64,000 nt of DNA from Pseudotamlana agarivorans (GTDB lineage: Bacteria > Bacteroidota > Bacteroidia > Flavobacteriales > Flavobacteriaceae). Below are positions 46,197 through 54,468 of this stretch, piece by piece. The notes beneath the pieces are model-generated. The model did no database searches. It was given only the letters and a program-made list of their open reading frames with translations, and was not told where the DNA came from. The DNA lies in assembly GCF_001642835.1 (NCBI RefSeq), contig NZ_LXEI01000004.1, positions 1 to 64,000 of the forward strand, read 5' to 3'. The position numbers were made by a program, and so were the translations under genes. Position 1 is the first letter of the stretch. Each line of letters opens with the position of its first letter.

Positions 46197-46616
46197 ATGG
46201 AGAATGATCTAAATAGATTTGTAAAAGCACAAGAGAATGACTACAAACAAGCGCTTACCGAAATAAAATCAGGGAGAAAAAGGAGTCATTGGATGTGGTA
46301 TGTTTTTCCGCAATTTAAGGGGCTCGGTTATAGCGATATATCTAAATTTTATGCAATCCAAAACTTACATGAGGCTATAGAATATCTAAACCACCCCATT
46401 TTAGGATCAAGATTGATAGAAATAACTAACGAACTCAACTTGCTTCACGAAAATGATGCAAACAAAATATTTGGAAGTCCAGATGATTTGAAGCTAAAAT
46501 CAAGCATGACGCTTTTTTCATTTATCGACAGATCTAAAGAAATGCCTTTTAAAAAGGTTATAGAAAAATATTTCAATGGAAAATTTGACAACAAAACTCT
46601 TAATCTATTAAAGTAG
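46197..46616 (+). CDS. DUF1810 family protein
   Basis: A 139-residue all-helical protein of the DUF1810 family (MDL-type opening NDLNRFVKAQENDYKQAL and the hallmark WMWYVFPQFKGLGYSDIS). Its function is unknown. It lies between the two direct-repeat copies, so it could have been moved or amplified with them. Its start is an ATG at 46197. Confidence 0.85.
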   Translation: MENDLNRFVKAQENDYKQALTEIKSGRKRSHWMWYVFPQFKGLGYSDISKFYAIQNLHEAIEYLNHPILGSRLIEITNELNLLHENDANKIFGSPDDLKLKSSMTLFSFIDRSKEMPFKKVIEKYFNGKFDNKTLNLLK

Positions 46617-46708
46617 TTTTAGTTTTTTCTGTATTATCTGTTCAACTGTGTAAAGTTTATAATTCAATGTTGGCGGCTAGTATCTTCGAGTGCTATCAAA
46701 GGATTTTC

Positions 46709-47034
46709 TTTTACACACTTCTGTTCCGTCACCCTGAATTTATTTCAGGGTCTCATCAACCTTGTTTTGTTATTTTATCGGAGTTGGAAAGTGATGTTTT
46801 GGATACGAGAAGCCGATAGCGCGGACTTGTAGTCCGTGCCTAAGTCCATGCCTCGATAATACTCATTTATAACAAATACCCTTAGAAGCTTAAAGTTAAA
46901 TTTAAAACTATTAAATTCAACTGAAAAACACTTGACTTTCTTTTGACTAACGCAGTTCAATAAAAAAGCCCTATATCTTTAATTGAATATTCTTACTTTG
47001 TATTATGGGCACGGACTACAAGTCCGCGCTATCG
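46709..47034. repeat. MITE/REP-like repeat unit, copy 2
   Basis: A 326-base near copy of 45774-46106 in the same orientation. The inner element (46813-47034) is bounded by CCGATAGCGCGGACTTGTAG and its inverted form GCACGGACTACAAGTCCGCG, a perfect terminal inverted repeat. The 103-base left flank is also shared, so the duplication is bigger than the palindromic element itself. Confidence 0.7.
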
Positions 47035-47130
47035 TGTCTCGACTTCGCTCGAACAGCCTGGGGTATGGTTTGGCGTATTTTAAGATTTATTAGAAATGCT
47101 TTAACGCATTTTTAACAGCAATAACAAGGG

Positions 47131-47177
47131 TTTATGACATATATCATAAAACACATCCTGCCTTTTACGGAACTTTG
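47131..47177 (+). promoter_or_regulatory. Crp/Fnr-type dyad with -7 box for candidate small RNA
   Basis: A perfect 7-bp dyad TTTATGA-N6-TCATAAA (47131-47150) is centred about 41.5 bases before the start expected from the -7-like box GAACTTTG (47170-47177). This is the classical class II activator position for Crp/Fnr-family proteins. The -7 box deviates from TAnnTTTG at its first base, as activator-dependent promoters often do. Confidence 0.45.
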
Positions 47178-47181
47178 TCTT

Positions 47182-47270
47182 ATTAATGTAAAACAGTGGT
47201 TCGTTTTTCATATAAAATGTTTGGTTAGTTTAAAACTGTTCAGTCTTTGCGAAGGTTGAACAGTTTTTTT
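47182..47270 (+). ncRNA. Candidate activator-controlled small RNA
   Basis: From the predicted start near 47182, about 90 bases run to a strong intrinsic terminator, AAAACTGTTCA (47232-47242) with TGAACAGTTTT (47257-47267) followed by nine T residues. No reading frame over four codons lies inside. Isolation, promoter, activator site and terminator together suggest an independent regulatory RNA. It is predicted only from sequence. Confidence 0.4.
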
Positions 47271-47395
47271 TTGCTGTTCATTTAGAGGGAGTAATGACTT
47301 TAGAATCTGTTTTCATAGAAAGTTGTTGTAACGCAGAGATTCGCGAAGAGGCGCAGAGTTGCACGGAGTTTGCTTTAGGTTTTAACGATGATTCA

Positions 47396-47426
47396 GACCC
47401 TTTAGGTTTCTGAAACCTGAAGGGTC
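47396..47426. repeat. Perfect-stem palindrome
   Basis: GACCCTTTAGGTTTC and GAAACCTGAAGGGTC form a 15-bp near-perfect hairpin with almost no loop. It is similar to abundant Bacteroidetes intergenic palindromes. It follows a stretch rich in GCAGAG/CGAAGAGG sequence and precedes the 7-mer array. Confidence 0.5.
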
Positions 47427-47432
47427 TTATAG

Positions 47433-47509
47433 AAAAACCAAAAACCAAAAACCAAAAACCAAAAACCAAAAACCAAAAACCAAAAACCAAAAACCAAAAA
47501 CCAAAAACC
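47433..47509. repeat. (AAAAACC)11 tandem repeat
   Basis: Eleven perfect copies of the heptamer AAAAACC. On the minus strand this gives a low-complexity FGFWFLV frame that is not a gene. Length variation by slippage is expected. Confidence 0.95.
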
Positions 47510-47569
47510 AATCTCCAACCTCCGGGTTAGGGATAGCAGTGGAAATCCTTTTTTTTGCTTAATAATGAA

Positions 47570-47690
47570 ACGGTATTGCTACTAAAATTTCGGATTTTAA
47601 TAAATTGAAATTGACACCCTAAAGCCTTGAAAAAAAGATTGTAACGGATAGCCCGACCCTTGGGTAACCCCCAAAATAGAGCTTTGAAAT
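47570..47690. repeat. Diverged copy of the structured intergenic element
   Basis: TTGTAACGGATAGCCCGAC and the following CCTTGGG stretch resemble the element near 13611-13663. The long hairpin is weaker here. Its function is unknown. Confidence 0.3.
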
Positions 47691-47796
47691 AGAGGGGAAT
47701 TAAAATTTTCAAAAAAAAACTTAAAAAAAGTTTGTAATTCGATTTTTTGTTTTTCATTTGCACTCTATTTAGCTGAACAAATTGAACAATGTTTCT

Positions 47797-47949
47797 ATGT
47801 TCGGGCTTTTGAAAATTAGGAAGTCATATTCAAAAGCAGCTTACAGATTAAGCGACCGAATTTTAAAGCTAACTTCCGTATCTCCCATATATGCGATTCA
47901 GCATGAATACGGCTTTGTGCCTACTACCGAAAAGGAAATTCAAATTTGA
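47797..47949 (+). CDS. Possible 50-residue small protein upstream of speA
   Basis: An ATG-initiated frame of 50 codons encodes MFGLLKIRKSYSKAAYRLSD onward, with a basic N-terminal half and a plausible amino acid mix ending KEIQI. Nothing else in this gap is better coding. It may be a real small gene or chance; I do not recognise a family. Confidence 0.35.
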   Translation: MFGLLKIRKSYSKAAYRLSDRILKLTSVSPIYAIQHEYGFVPTTEKEIQI

Positions 47950-48024
47950 TATTGTTTGTTTTTTATTAAATTAACGTGTAGTTAATCTACAGATTACATC
48001 TTTAACTTTTTAAAAATAAACAAA

Positions 48025-49422
48025 TTGAATACAAAATATATTGATTTAATAAATCAGACTTACGATTTTCCACAAGAAGAATTTAAGGTTGATAAAGGAC
48101 AGTTGCATTTTCATGATATCGATTTAATGGCCCTTACTAAAGAGTATGGTGCGCCGTTAAAATTCACTTACTTACCACAAATTTCTAATAATATAAACAA
48201 GGCGAAAAAGTGGTTTGCTGAAGCGATTGAAAAGCACAATTATAAAGGGAAATACAATTACTGCTATTGTACAAAAAGCTCACATTTTAAACACGTTTTA
48301 GATACGGCTTTAAAAAATGATATTCATATTGAAACCTCTTCGGCTTTCGATATTGATATTGTTGAGAGCTTAAAAGCGGAAGGTAAAATTACCGATAATA
48401 CTTATGTTATTAGTAACGGTTTTAAACGTGCGCAATACATTACCAACATCGCGCGATTGATTAATAACGGCCATAAAAATGCGATTCCGATTATAGATAA
48501 TTACGAGGAAATCGATTTGCTTTCTCAAGAGATTGAAGGCAAATTTAATGTGGGTATTCGTATCGCGTCGGAGGAGGAGCCTAAATTTGAGTTCTATACC
48601 TCAAGGTTAGGGATTGGTTATAAGAATATTGTACCTTTCTATAAAAATCAGATTGCCAACAATAAAAAGGTTGAACTTAAAATGTTACACTTTTTTATTA
48701 ATACGGGTATTCGCGATACGGCTTACTACTGGAACGAACTTTTAAAGTGTTTGAAGGTTTATACTAGCTTGAAAAAGATTTGTCCGTCGTTGGATAGTTT
48801 AAATATTGGAGGTGGTTTCCCTATTAAAAACTCGTTGGCTTTCGATTTTGATTACGAATACATGGTTGATGAAATTATCAATCAGATTCAATTAACTTGT
48901 GAAGAAGAAGGGGTTGAAGTGCCTAATATATTCACCGAGTTTGGAAGCTTTACCGTTGGAGAAAGTGGTGGTGCTATTTATGAAGTGCTTTACCAAAAAC
49001 AACAGAACGATCGTGAAAAGTGGAACATGATTAACTCGTCATTTATTACAACCTTGCCAGATACTTGGGCCATAAATAAACGTTTTATTTTATTGGCTGT
49101 AAACCGTTGGCAAGATACTTACGAGCGAGTGCTATTAGGAGGTTTAACTTGCGATAGCGACGATTATTACAACAGTGAACAGCATATGAACGCGATTTAT
49201 ATGCCAAAATATAACAAAGACAAACCCTTGTATATCGGGTTTTTTAACACAGGCGCTTACCAAGAAACCATTGGTGGTTTTGGAGGATTACAGCACTGCT
49301 TGATTCCGTCGCCAAAACATGTTTTAATCGATAGAGATGCCGATGGAAACATCACAACAAAATTATTTAGTGAACAACAAAAAAGTGAAGACTTACTTAA
49401 AATTTTAGGTTATGAGCTATAA
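48025..49422 (+). CDS. speA: Arginine decarboxylase, Bacteroidetes short PLP type
   Basis: A 465-residue fold type III PLP enzyme that converts arginine to agmatine. The PLP lysine is in YCYCTKSSHF (near residue 75) and the glycine-rich phosphate loop is NIGGGFPI (about 268). It is shorter than E. coli SpeA (about 650 residues) because the inserts are absent. The start is a TTG at 48025, the only fitting initiation codon. Its stop overlaps the agmatinase start by 11 bases, so it begins the polyamine operon. Confidence 0.88.
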   Translation: MNTKYIDLINQTYDFPQEEFKVDKGQLHFHDIDLMALTKEYGAPLKFTYLPQISNNINKAKKWFAEAIEKHNYKGKYNYCYCTKSSHFKHVLDTALKNDIHIETSSAFDIDIVESLKAEGKITDNTYVISNGFKRAQYITNIARLINNGHKNAIPIIDNYEEIDLLSQEIEGKFNVGIRIASEEEPKFEFYTSRLGIGYKNIVPFYKNQIANNKKVELKMLHFFINTGIRDTAYYWNELLKCLKVYTSLKKICPSLDSLNIGGGFPIKNSLAFDFDYEYMVDEIINQIQLTCEEEGVEVPNIFTEFGSFTVGESGGAIYEVLYQKQQNDREKWNMINSSFITTLPDTWAINKRFILLAVNRWQDTYERVLLGGLTCDSDDYYNSEQHMNAIYMPKYNKDKPLYIGFFNTGAYQETIGGFGGLQHCLIPSPKHVLIDRDADGNITTKLFSEQQKSEDLLKILGYEL

Positions 49423-50350
49423 AACCTACGCTGGAATTCCAGAAGAATTTGGGAAATTAGAAAATGCTAAAATCGTTTTAATTCCTGTGCCTTACGACGG
49501 TACCAGTACTTGGCAAAAAGGAGCTGATAAAGGGCCAAAAGCTTTTTTAGATGCTTCTGAAAACATGGAGCTTTACGATATCGAAACAGGAACAGAAGTA
49601 TACCAACAAGGTGTGTTTTTGGCCGATCCTGTTACCGAAAATGAGTCGCCAGAAGCCATGGTAGATGCTGTGCATAAAACCACTAAAAAATATATTAAAA
49701 AGAACAAATTCGTTACCATTTTTGGTGGTGAACACTCGATTTCTATAGGAACCATTCGTGCCTTTAACGATATGTACCCAAGTTTAACAGTGTTGCATAT
49801 TGATGCGCATGCCGATTTGCGTAAAAGCTACGAAGGTACAAGTTGTAACCATGCTTGTGCGGTGTACGAAGCCAGTCAAACGACCAACTTAATTCAGGTG
49901 GGCATTCGTTCAATGGATATCATGGAGAAAACTGTGATGGACGAAGAGAAAACCTATTTCGCTCATGAAATGGCTATGGATGATACTTGGATGGATTCGG
50001 CAATCGATCAAATGACCGATAACGTGTTTATTACTTTCGATTTAGATGCTTTCGACCCATCAATCATGCCAAGCACAGGAACTCCAGAGCCAGGCGGATT
50101 GTTATGGTACGAAGCTTTAGATTTCTTAAAACAGGTTTTCGCCGAAAAGAATGTGGTAGGTTTCGATATTGTTGAACTTTGCCCTAACAAAAAAGAAAAA
50201 TCATCAGATTTCTTAGCTGCAAAATTGTATTATAAAATGTTAAGCTATAAATTTATGGACGAAGGTGTTGATGATGAGTATGATAATGCCTTCGATAATT
50301 CAAAACAAAAAAATAACGTTTCAAAATTCAGCGATAACGATGAGTACTAA
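49412..50350 (+). CDS. speB: Agmatinase (arginase/ureohydrolase family)
   Basis: A 312-residue di-manganese ureohydrolase that makes putrescine and urea from agmatine. Metal ligands are in GGEHSIS, DAHADLR and TFDLDAFDPSIMP. The acidic C-terminal tail of about 25 residues (from YDNAFDNS) is an extension. It follows arginine decarboxylase and completes putrescine formation. Its end overlaps the next gene's start by 11 bases. Confidence 0.92.
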   Translation: MSYKTYAGIPEEFGKLENAKIVLIPVPYDGTSTWQKGADKGPKAFLDASENMELYDIETGTEVYQQGVFLADPVTENESPEAMVDAVHKTTKKYIKKNKFVTIFGGEHSISIGTIRAFNDMYPSLTVLHIDAHADLRKSYEGTSCNHACAVYEASQTTNLIQVGIRSMDIMEKTVMDEEKTYFAHEMAMDDTWMDSAIDQMTDNVFITFDLDAFDPSIMPSTGTPEPGGLLWYEALDFLKQVFAEKNVVGFDIVELCPNKKEKSSDFLAAKLYYKMLSYKFMDEGVDDEYDNAFDNSKQKNNVSKFSDNDEY

Positions 50351-51314
50351 AGGACCAATTTCACAATTCATAGAAAAACATTATTTACACTTTAATGCGG
50401 CTGCCTTAGTTGATGCTGCTAAAGGCTACGAAGCACAACTGGAATCTGGCGCTAAAATGTTAGTGTCGCTTGCTGGTGCTATGAGTACTGCCGAATTGGG
50501 TAAAAGTTTTGCTGAAATGATTCGTCAAGATAAAGTGCAAATTATTTCTTGTACTGGTGCCAACCTTGAGGAAGATATCATGAATTTGGTAGCGCACTCA
50601 CACTATAAACGTGTGCCTAACTACCGTGATTTAACGCCACAGGAGGAGTGGGACTTATTAGAAAAAGGACTAAACCGTGTAACCGATACTTGTATACCTG
50701 AAGAGGAAGCGTTTCGTCGTTTACAAGCACATATTGTTGATATTTGGAAAGAAGCTGAAGCTAAAGGCGAACGTTATTTACCACATGAATACATGTACAA
50801 AATGTTACTATCGGGTGTTTTAGAGCAATATTATGAAATTGATTTAAAGGATTCTTGGATGTACGCTGCCGCGGAAAAAAACCTACCTATCGTTTGTCCA
50901 GGTTGGGAAGATAGTACTATGGGGAATATTTTTGCGAGCTATGTGCTAAAAGGTGAGTTGAAAGCAAGCACCATGAAATCGGGTATTGAATATATGACCT
51001 TTTTAGCCGATTGGTACACTGATAATTCTGAAAAAGGTATTGGTTTCTTCCAAATTGGAGGAGGTATTGCTGGCGATTTCCCTATTTGTGTCGTACCTAT
51101 GTTATACCAAGATATGGAACGTACCGATACACCTTTCTGGAGCTATTTCTGCCAAATTAGTGATTCTACAACAAGTTACGGGTCGTATTCTGGAGCCGTG
51201 CCTAACGAAAAAATCACTTGGGGGAAATTGGATATCGATACACCAAAATTCATTATCGAGAGTGATGCTACCATCGTAGCGCCACTTATTTTCGCCTATT
51301 TATTAGGGCAGTAA
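50340..51314 (+). CDS. Deoxyhypusine synthase-like protein
   Basis: A 324-residue NAD-dependent protein of the deoxyhypusine synthase family. Recognisable parts are LVSLAGAMSTAELGKSFAEM, CTGANLEEDIMNLVAHSHY and the GGGIAGDFPICVVP segment. Bacteria have no eIF5A, so it likely transfers aminobutyl to another acceptor, as in homospermidine synthases. The start is the ATG at 50340. It sits after speB, whose putrescine could be a substrate. Confidence 0.88.
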   Translation: MSTKGPISQFIEKHYLHFNAAALVDAAKGYEAQLESGAKMLVSLAGAMSTAELGKSFAEMIRQDKVQIISCTGANLEEDIMNLVAHSHYKRVPNYRDLTPQEEWDLLEKGLNRVTDTCIPEEEAFRRLQAHIVDIWKEAEAKGERYLPHEYMYKMLLSGVLEQYYEIDLKDSWMYAAAEKNLPIVCPGWEDSTMGNIFASYVLKGELKASTMKSGIEYMTFLADWYTDNSEKGIGFFQIGGGIAGDFPICVVPMLYQDMERTDTPFWSYFCQISDSTTSYGSYSGAVPNEKITWGKLDIDTPKFIIESDATIVAPLIFAYLLGQ

Positions 51315-51317
51315 GAC

Positions 51318-52853
51318 ATGGATACGAACAGCATTGAAAATATAGAGCTTAAGTACCTTACCGTCGATGATTTTAAAGAACTAAAAGCTGCGACTTTAGA
51401 GTCGTATGCTGGGGTGCTTACGTCGTATTGGAAAAAGAAACATATTAAAGCTTTAACCACCATGTTCCCAGAGGGACAGGTGGTTATAAAAGTTGATGGT
51501 GATATTGCAGGTTGCGCCTTATCCCTTATTGTTGATTACGATGCTATTGAGGATGAGCACACCTATGAAGATATAATTAGTGGCGAATCGTTTAAAAATC
51601 ACAATGCCGATGGTGATGTGCTTTATGGTATTGATGTGTTTATAAAACCACAATATCGTGGGTTGCGCTTAGGGCGTCGTCTTTACGATTATAGAAAGGA
51701 AGTTTGCGAGAACTTAAACTTAAAAAGTATTGTTTTTGGCGGGCGTATGCCTAATTACCATAAGCATAAGGAGCTCACGCCAAAGCAATATATTGAGAAA
51801 GTAAAGCGTAAAGAAATTCATGACCCTGTTTTAAATTTTCAGATTTCTAACGATTTTCACCCGGTTCGTGTTTTAAAAAATTATTTAGAAGGCGATACTG
51901 CATCCAACGAGTATGCGGTTTTAATGGAGTGGGATAATATCTATTACGAAAAACCGAGCAAGAAAGCGAGTACCGTAAAAACGGTGGTACGATTGGGTTT
52001 AATTCAGTGGCAAATGCGTCCGTATAAAGGCTTGGACGATTTAATGGAGCAGGCAGAGTATTTCATCGATAGTGTTGCTGCTTATCGTTCAGATTTTGCT
52101 GTGTTTCCTGAGTTTTTCAACGCCCCTTTAATGGCGGAGTTCAACCACATGCACGAACCTGATGCTATTCGAGAGCTTGCAAAATTCACTGAGACTATCG
52201 TTAATAAACTGAAACAGCTTTCTATTTCATACAATATCAATATCATTTCAGGGTCTATGCCCGAAGTGGTTAATGATAAGCTATATAACGTAGGTTATTT
52301 ATGTAGAAGAGATGGGAGTTTGGAGCGTTATGAAAAAATTCATGTGACGCCTGATGAAGCTAAAGTTTGGGGGATGCAATGCGGAAATAAATTGCAAACT
52401 TTTGAAACCGATTGTGGTAAAATAGGCATCCTGATTTGTTACGATTCGGAGTTCCCGGAGTTGTCGCGCTTATTGGCCGATGAAGGTATGGATATTCTAT
52501 TCATTCCTTTTTTAACCGATACGCAAAACGGCTATTCTCGTGTGCGTTTATGTGCGCAAGCCCGTGCTGTTGAAAACGAATGTTATGTAGCCATTTCTGG
52601 GAGTGTTGGTAACTTGCCTAATGTGAATAATATGGACATCCAATATGCACAGTCGGCCGTATTTACACCATGCGATTTTTCGTTTCCGAGTAACGGAATA
52701 AAGGCTGAAGCCACCACAAATACTGAAATGATTTTGGTTGCCGATGTCGACTTAAGTTTATTGAGAGAACTTCATTCTTTTGGAGCAGTAAAAAATTTAA
52801 AAGATAGAAGAAAAGATTTTTACGATGTTATTCGAATTAAAAGCGATAAATAG
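51318..52853 (+). CDS. GNAT acetyltransferase fused to carbon-nitrogen hydrolase
   Basis: A 511-residue fusion. Residues about 10-210 form a GNAT acyl-CoA transferase (GIDVFIKPQYRGLRLGRRLYD is the acetyl-CoA loop). Residues about 225-505 form a nitrilase-superfamily hydrolase with the triad Glu in VFPEFFNAP, Lys in YEKIHVTPDE and Cys in ILICYDSEFPE. The fusion is widespread in Bacteroidetes. Polyamine context suggests acetylation or deamidation of a polyamine derivative, but this is inference. Confidence 0.87.
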   Translation: MDTNSIENIELKYLTVDDFKELKAATLESYAGVLTSYWKKKHIKALTTMFPEGQVVIKVDGDIAGCALSLIVDYDAIEDEHTYEDIISGESFKNHNADGDVLYGIDVFIKPQYRGLRLGRRLYDYRKEVCENLNLKSIVFGGRMPNYHKHKELTPKQYIEKVKRKEIHDPVLNFQISNDFHPVRVLKNYLEGDTASNEYAVLMEWDNIYYEKPSKKASTVKTVVRLGLIQWQMRPYKGLDDLMEQAEYFIDSVAAYRSDFAVFPEFFNAPLMAEFNHMHEPDAIRELAKFTETIVNKLKQLSISYNINIISGSMPEVVNDKLYNVGYLCRRDGSLERYEKIHVTPDEAKVWGMQCGNKLQTFETDCGKIGILICYDSEFPELSRLLADEGMDILFIPFLTDTQNGYSRVRLCAQARAVENECYVAISGSVGNLPNVNNMDIQYAQSAVFTPCDFSFPSNGIKAEATTNTEMILVADVDLSLLRELHSFGAVKNLKDRRKDFYDVIRIKSDK

Positions 52854-52894
52854 TATATTTAAACCTATTACAAACAACATTTTACTTAATAAGA

Positions 52895-53215
52895 ATGAAA
52901 AATAGAAATGATAATTTAAAACGTGTCATTGTTGATTTTAAAAAGTTAACGCCTGAGATACTATCCTTATTGGTAGAACGCTACCCTGATGGCTATGACG
53001 ATGATCAGATTATATCTTTTAGAAATCAGCACAACGAAATTATCGAAGCTGTAGAAGTGACAACTCATGATACCAAATACTTGGTGAAAGTAAGTACTAA
53101 ACTTGCGATTACTATGGAGAATTATGATGAAGATGACTACGAAGATTTCGATAATAACGATCCTGAAGCCGTACAAGAGCCAGAGATCGAAGGTGATGAC
53201 GACGAAAACGAATAA
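52895..53215 (+). CDS. Small acidic protein, conserved in Flavobacteriia
   Basis: A 106-residue protein with a basic N-terminus (VIVDFKKLTPEILSLLVERY) and a very acidic tail (about 75-106, Asp/Glu-rich). Homologues are sometimes labelled DNA primase in databases, but no primase motif is present and I would not use that name. It lies in a short run of same-strand genes after the polyamine operon. Confidence 0.7.
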   Translation: MKNRNDNLKRVIVDFKKLTPEILSLLVERYPDGYDDDQIISFRNQHNEIIEAVEVTTHDTKYLVKVSTKLAITMENYDEDDYEDFDNNDPEAVQEPEIEGDDDENE

Positions 53216-53236
53216 CAATTAACAACATTTAGTGCT

Positions 53237-53458
53237 ATGAGAATTGCCGCTTTTAAATCTTACAAAAACGGTTACTATAATTTTTGGTTTGAAAATGGCG
53301 AGGAACTTGCTTTTGAAGATGTTCACCCTCGCGTTTTAAAACAATTCGACTTGAAAAACGATAAAAGTCTTATCGATAAAGACTTTAAAATCACCTTCGT
53401 TGAAGATGAAGATGGCGACGATATTTTTTATCGTATCGAAAGTTTAAAGCCACTTTAA
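53237..53458 (+). CDS. Small conserved protein of unknown function
   Basis: A 73-residue acidic protein, mostly beta (RIAAFKSYKNGYYNFWFENG), with a predicted compact fold resembling DUF2442-like small proteins. It is 21 bases after the preceding gene and 20 before the RMD1-family gene, suggesting one transcript. No function is assigned. Confidence 0.65.
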   Translation: MRIAAFKSYKNGYYNFWFENGEELAFEDVHPRVLKQFDLKNDKSLIDKDFKITFVEDEDGDDIFYRIESLKPL

Positions 53459-53478
53459 AAGTCTTTAATTAATACAGC

Positions 53479-54258
53479 ATGTACTCTGTAGTTGCTTACC
53501 AAGTAGCTCGTGCTATCCATATAAAAAACTGTAAGCAGGAGTTGCCGTGGCAGCTCCTGTTTCAAGATAGCGATGAACTTTATTTTAAAAGTTCTAACCA
53601 TAAATTCATCTATATTTTTCAATCTGGCATGGTAAGTTTTTTTAACCTTACTGCTTCTGAAATTGATGATGCCTTAAACAAAATCCGTAAATTTTGCGAC
53701 CACTATTTTTCTGAAAAGCTTTCAGAATCTCTCGAAATACGCGTTGAAGCTGATACTTTAAAAGTACAGTTCGATCATGTTATTTTACCAGAACTGGACG
53801 AGGAAATGATTCGATTGGTACTCCTTAATACGTCGCAGTCGGTGGCTTTAAGCCGTTATTCCGAAATAACGGAAGAACTCATCATTGAAACCAATCAGCA
53901 TACCTTATTCCTTGAAAAAAATGGAAAGCTAAATATTTCAGGAAATCAACTGAAGCGTTTTATTGGAAAGATTTTAAACATCAAAAACAAAATCTCTGAG
54001 AATTTGTACATTTTCGATGCTCCCGAAATTACTTGGGAAAATGCACAGCTTAATAAATTAGACTTAGGTCTAAAGCGTGTTTTCGACTTAAAGGACCGTT
54101 ATCGTATCATACACGATCGCATTGAAATTATAAAAGAAAATTTAGAGCTGTTTAAAGACATCATGGATCATAACGAAAGCAGTCGTTTGGAATGGATTAT
54201 CATCATTCTAATTGTTATTGAAGTGATTGATATGTTTATTACAAAAATCCTCACCTAA
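53479..54258 (+). CDS. RMD1/YagE (DUF155) family membrane protein
   Basis: A 259-residue protein with the DUF155 layout: beta-rich N-terminal domain, long helical region (RVFDLKDRYRIIHDRIEII) and a single C-terminal membrane helix (WIIIILIVIEVIDMFI). The LEWIIIILIVIE block is a family hallmark. Yeast members are mitochondrial and involved in translation support; bacterial function is unknown. Confidence 0.8.
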   Translation: MYSVVAYQVARAIHIKNCKQELPWQLLFQDSDELYFKSSNHKFIYIFQSGMVSFFNLTASEIDDALNKIRKFCDHYFSEKLSESLEIRVEADTLKVQFDHVILPELDEEMIRLVLLNTSQSVALSRYSEITEELIIETNQHTLFLEKNGKLNISGNQLKRFIGKILNIKNKISENLYIFDAPEITWENAQLNKLDLGLKRVFDLKDRYRIIHDRIEIIKENLELFKDIMDHNESSRLEWIIIILIVIEVIDMFITKILT

Positions 54259-54306
54259 AACGGCTACTATTTAAAAAATCTTTATCAAGAATGCTACTTT
54301 TCTATT

Positions 54307-54397
54307 GTTCAGTGAAGCAAACAACTGTACGGTTTTTCTTAATTGCTAGTTTTGCTTTAAATAAACTGTACATAAACTGAACATGCTGTAAAACCGT
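54307..54397. promoter_or_regulatory. Repeated dyads upstream of the agarase gene
   Basis: AACTGTAC occurs at 54323-54330 and 54364-54371, GTTCAGT (54307) has an inverted partner ACTGAAC (54376), and ACGGTTTT (54329) has AAAACCGT (54390). The nested symmetry about 70-160 bases before the start suggests a regulator site or hairpin leader. Confidence 0.35.
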
Positions 54398-54468
54398 AAA
54401 ATTTTAGTTAACAAAACTTATAAATTGGCAATAAAACCAACGTTTAAACAACTAAAATTGAATTAATT

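Noticed and set aside
46775-46960. 61-residue ORF with GTDYKSAL
   Set aside because: The motif is the translation of the CGGACTACAAGTCCG palindrome in the repeat unit, not a protein gene.
47278-47511. Minus-strand ORF with repeated FGFWFLV
   Set aside because: It is the translation of the (AAAAACC)11 array and has no initiation or homology support.
52895-53215. DNA primase
   Set aside because: Homologues may carry that database label, but the 106-residue acidic protein has no zinc-binding or Toprim motif.
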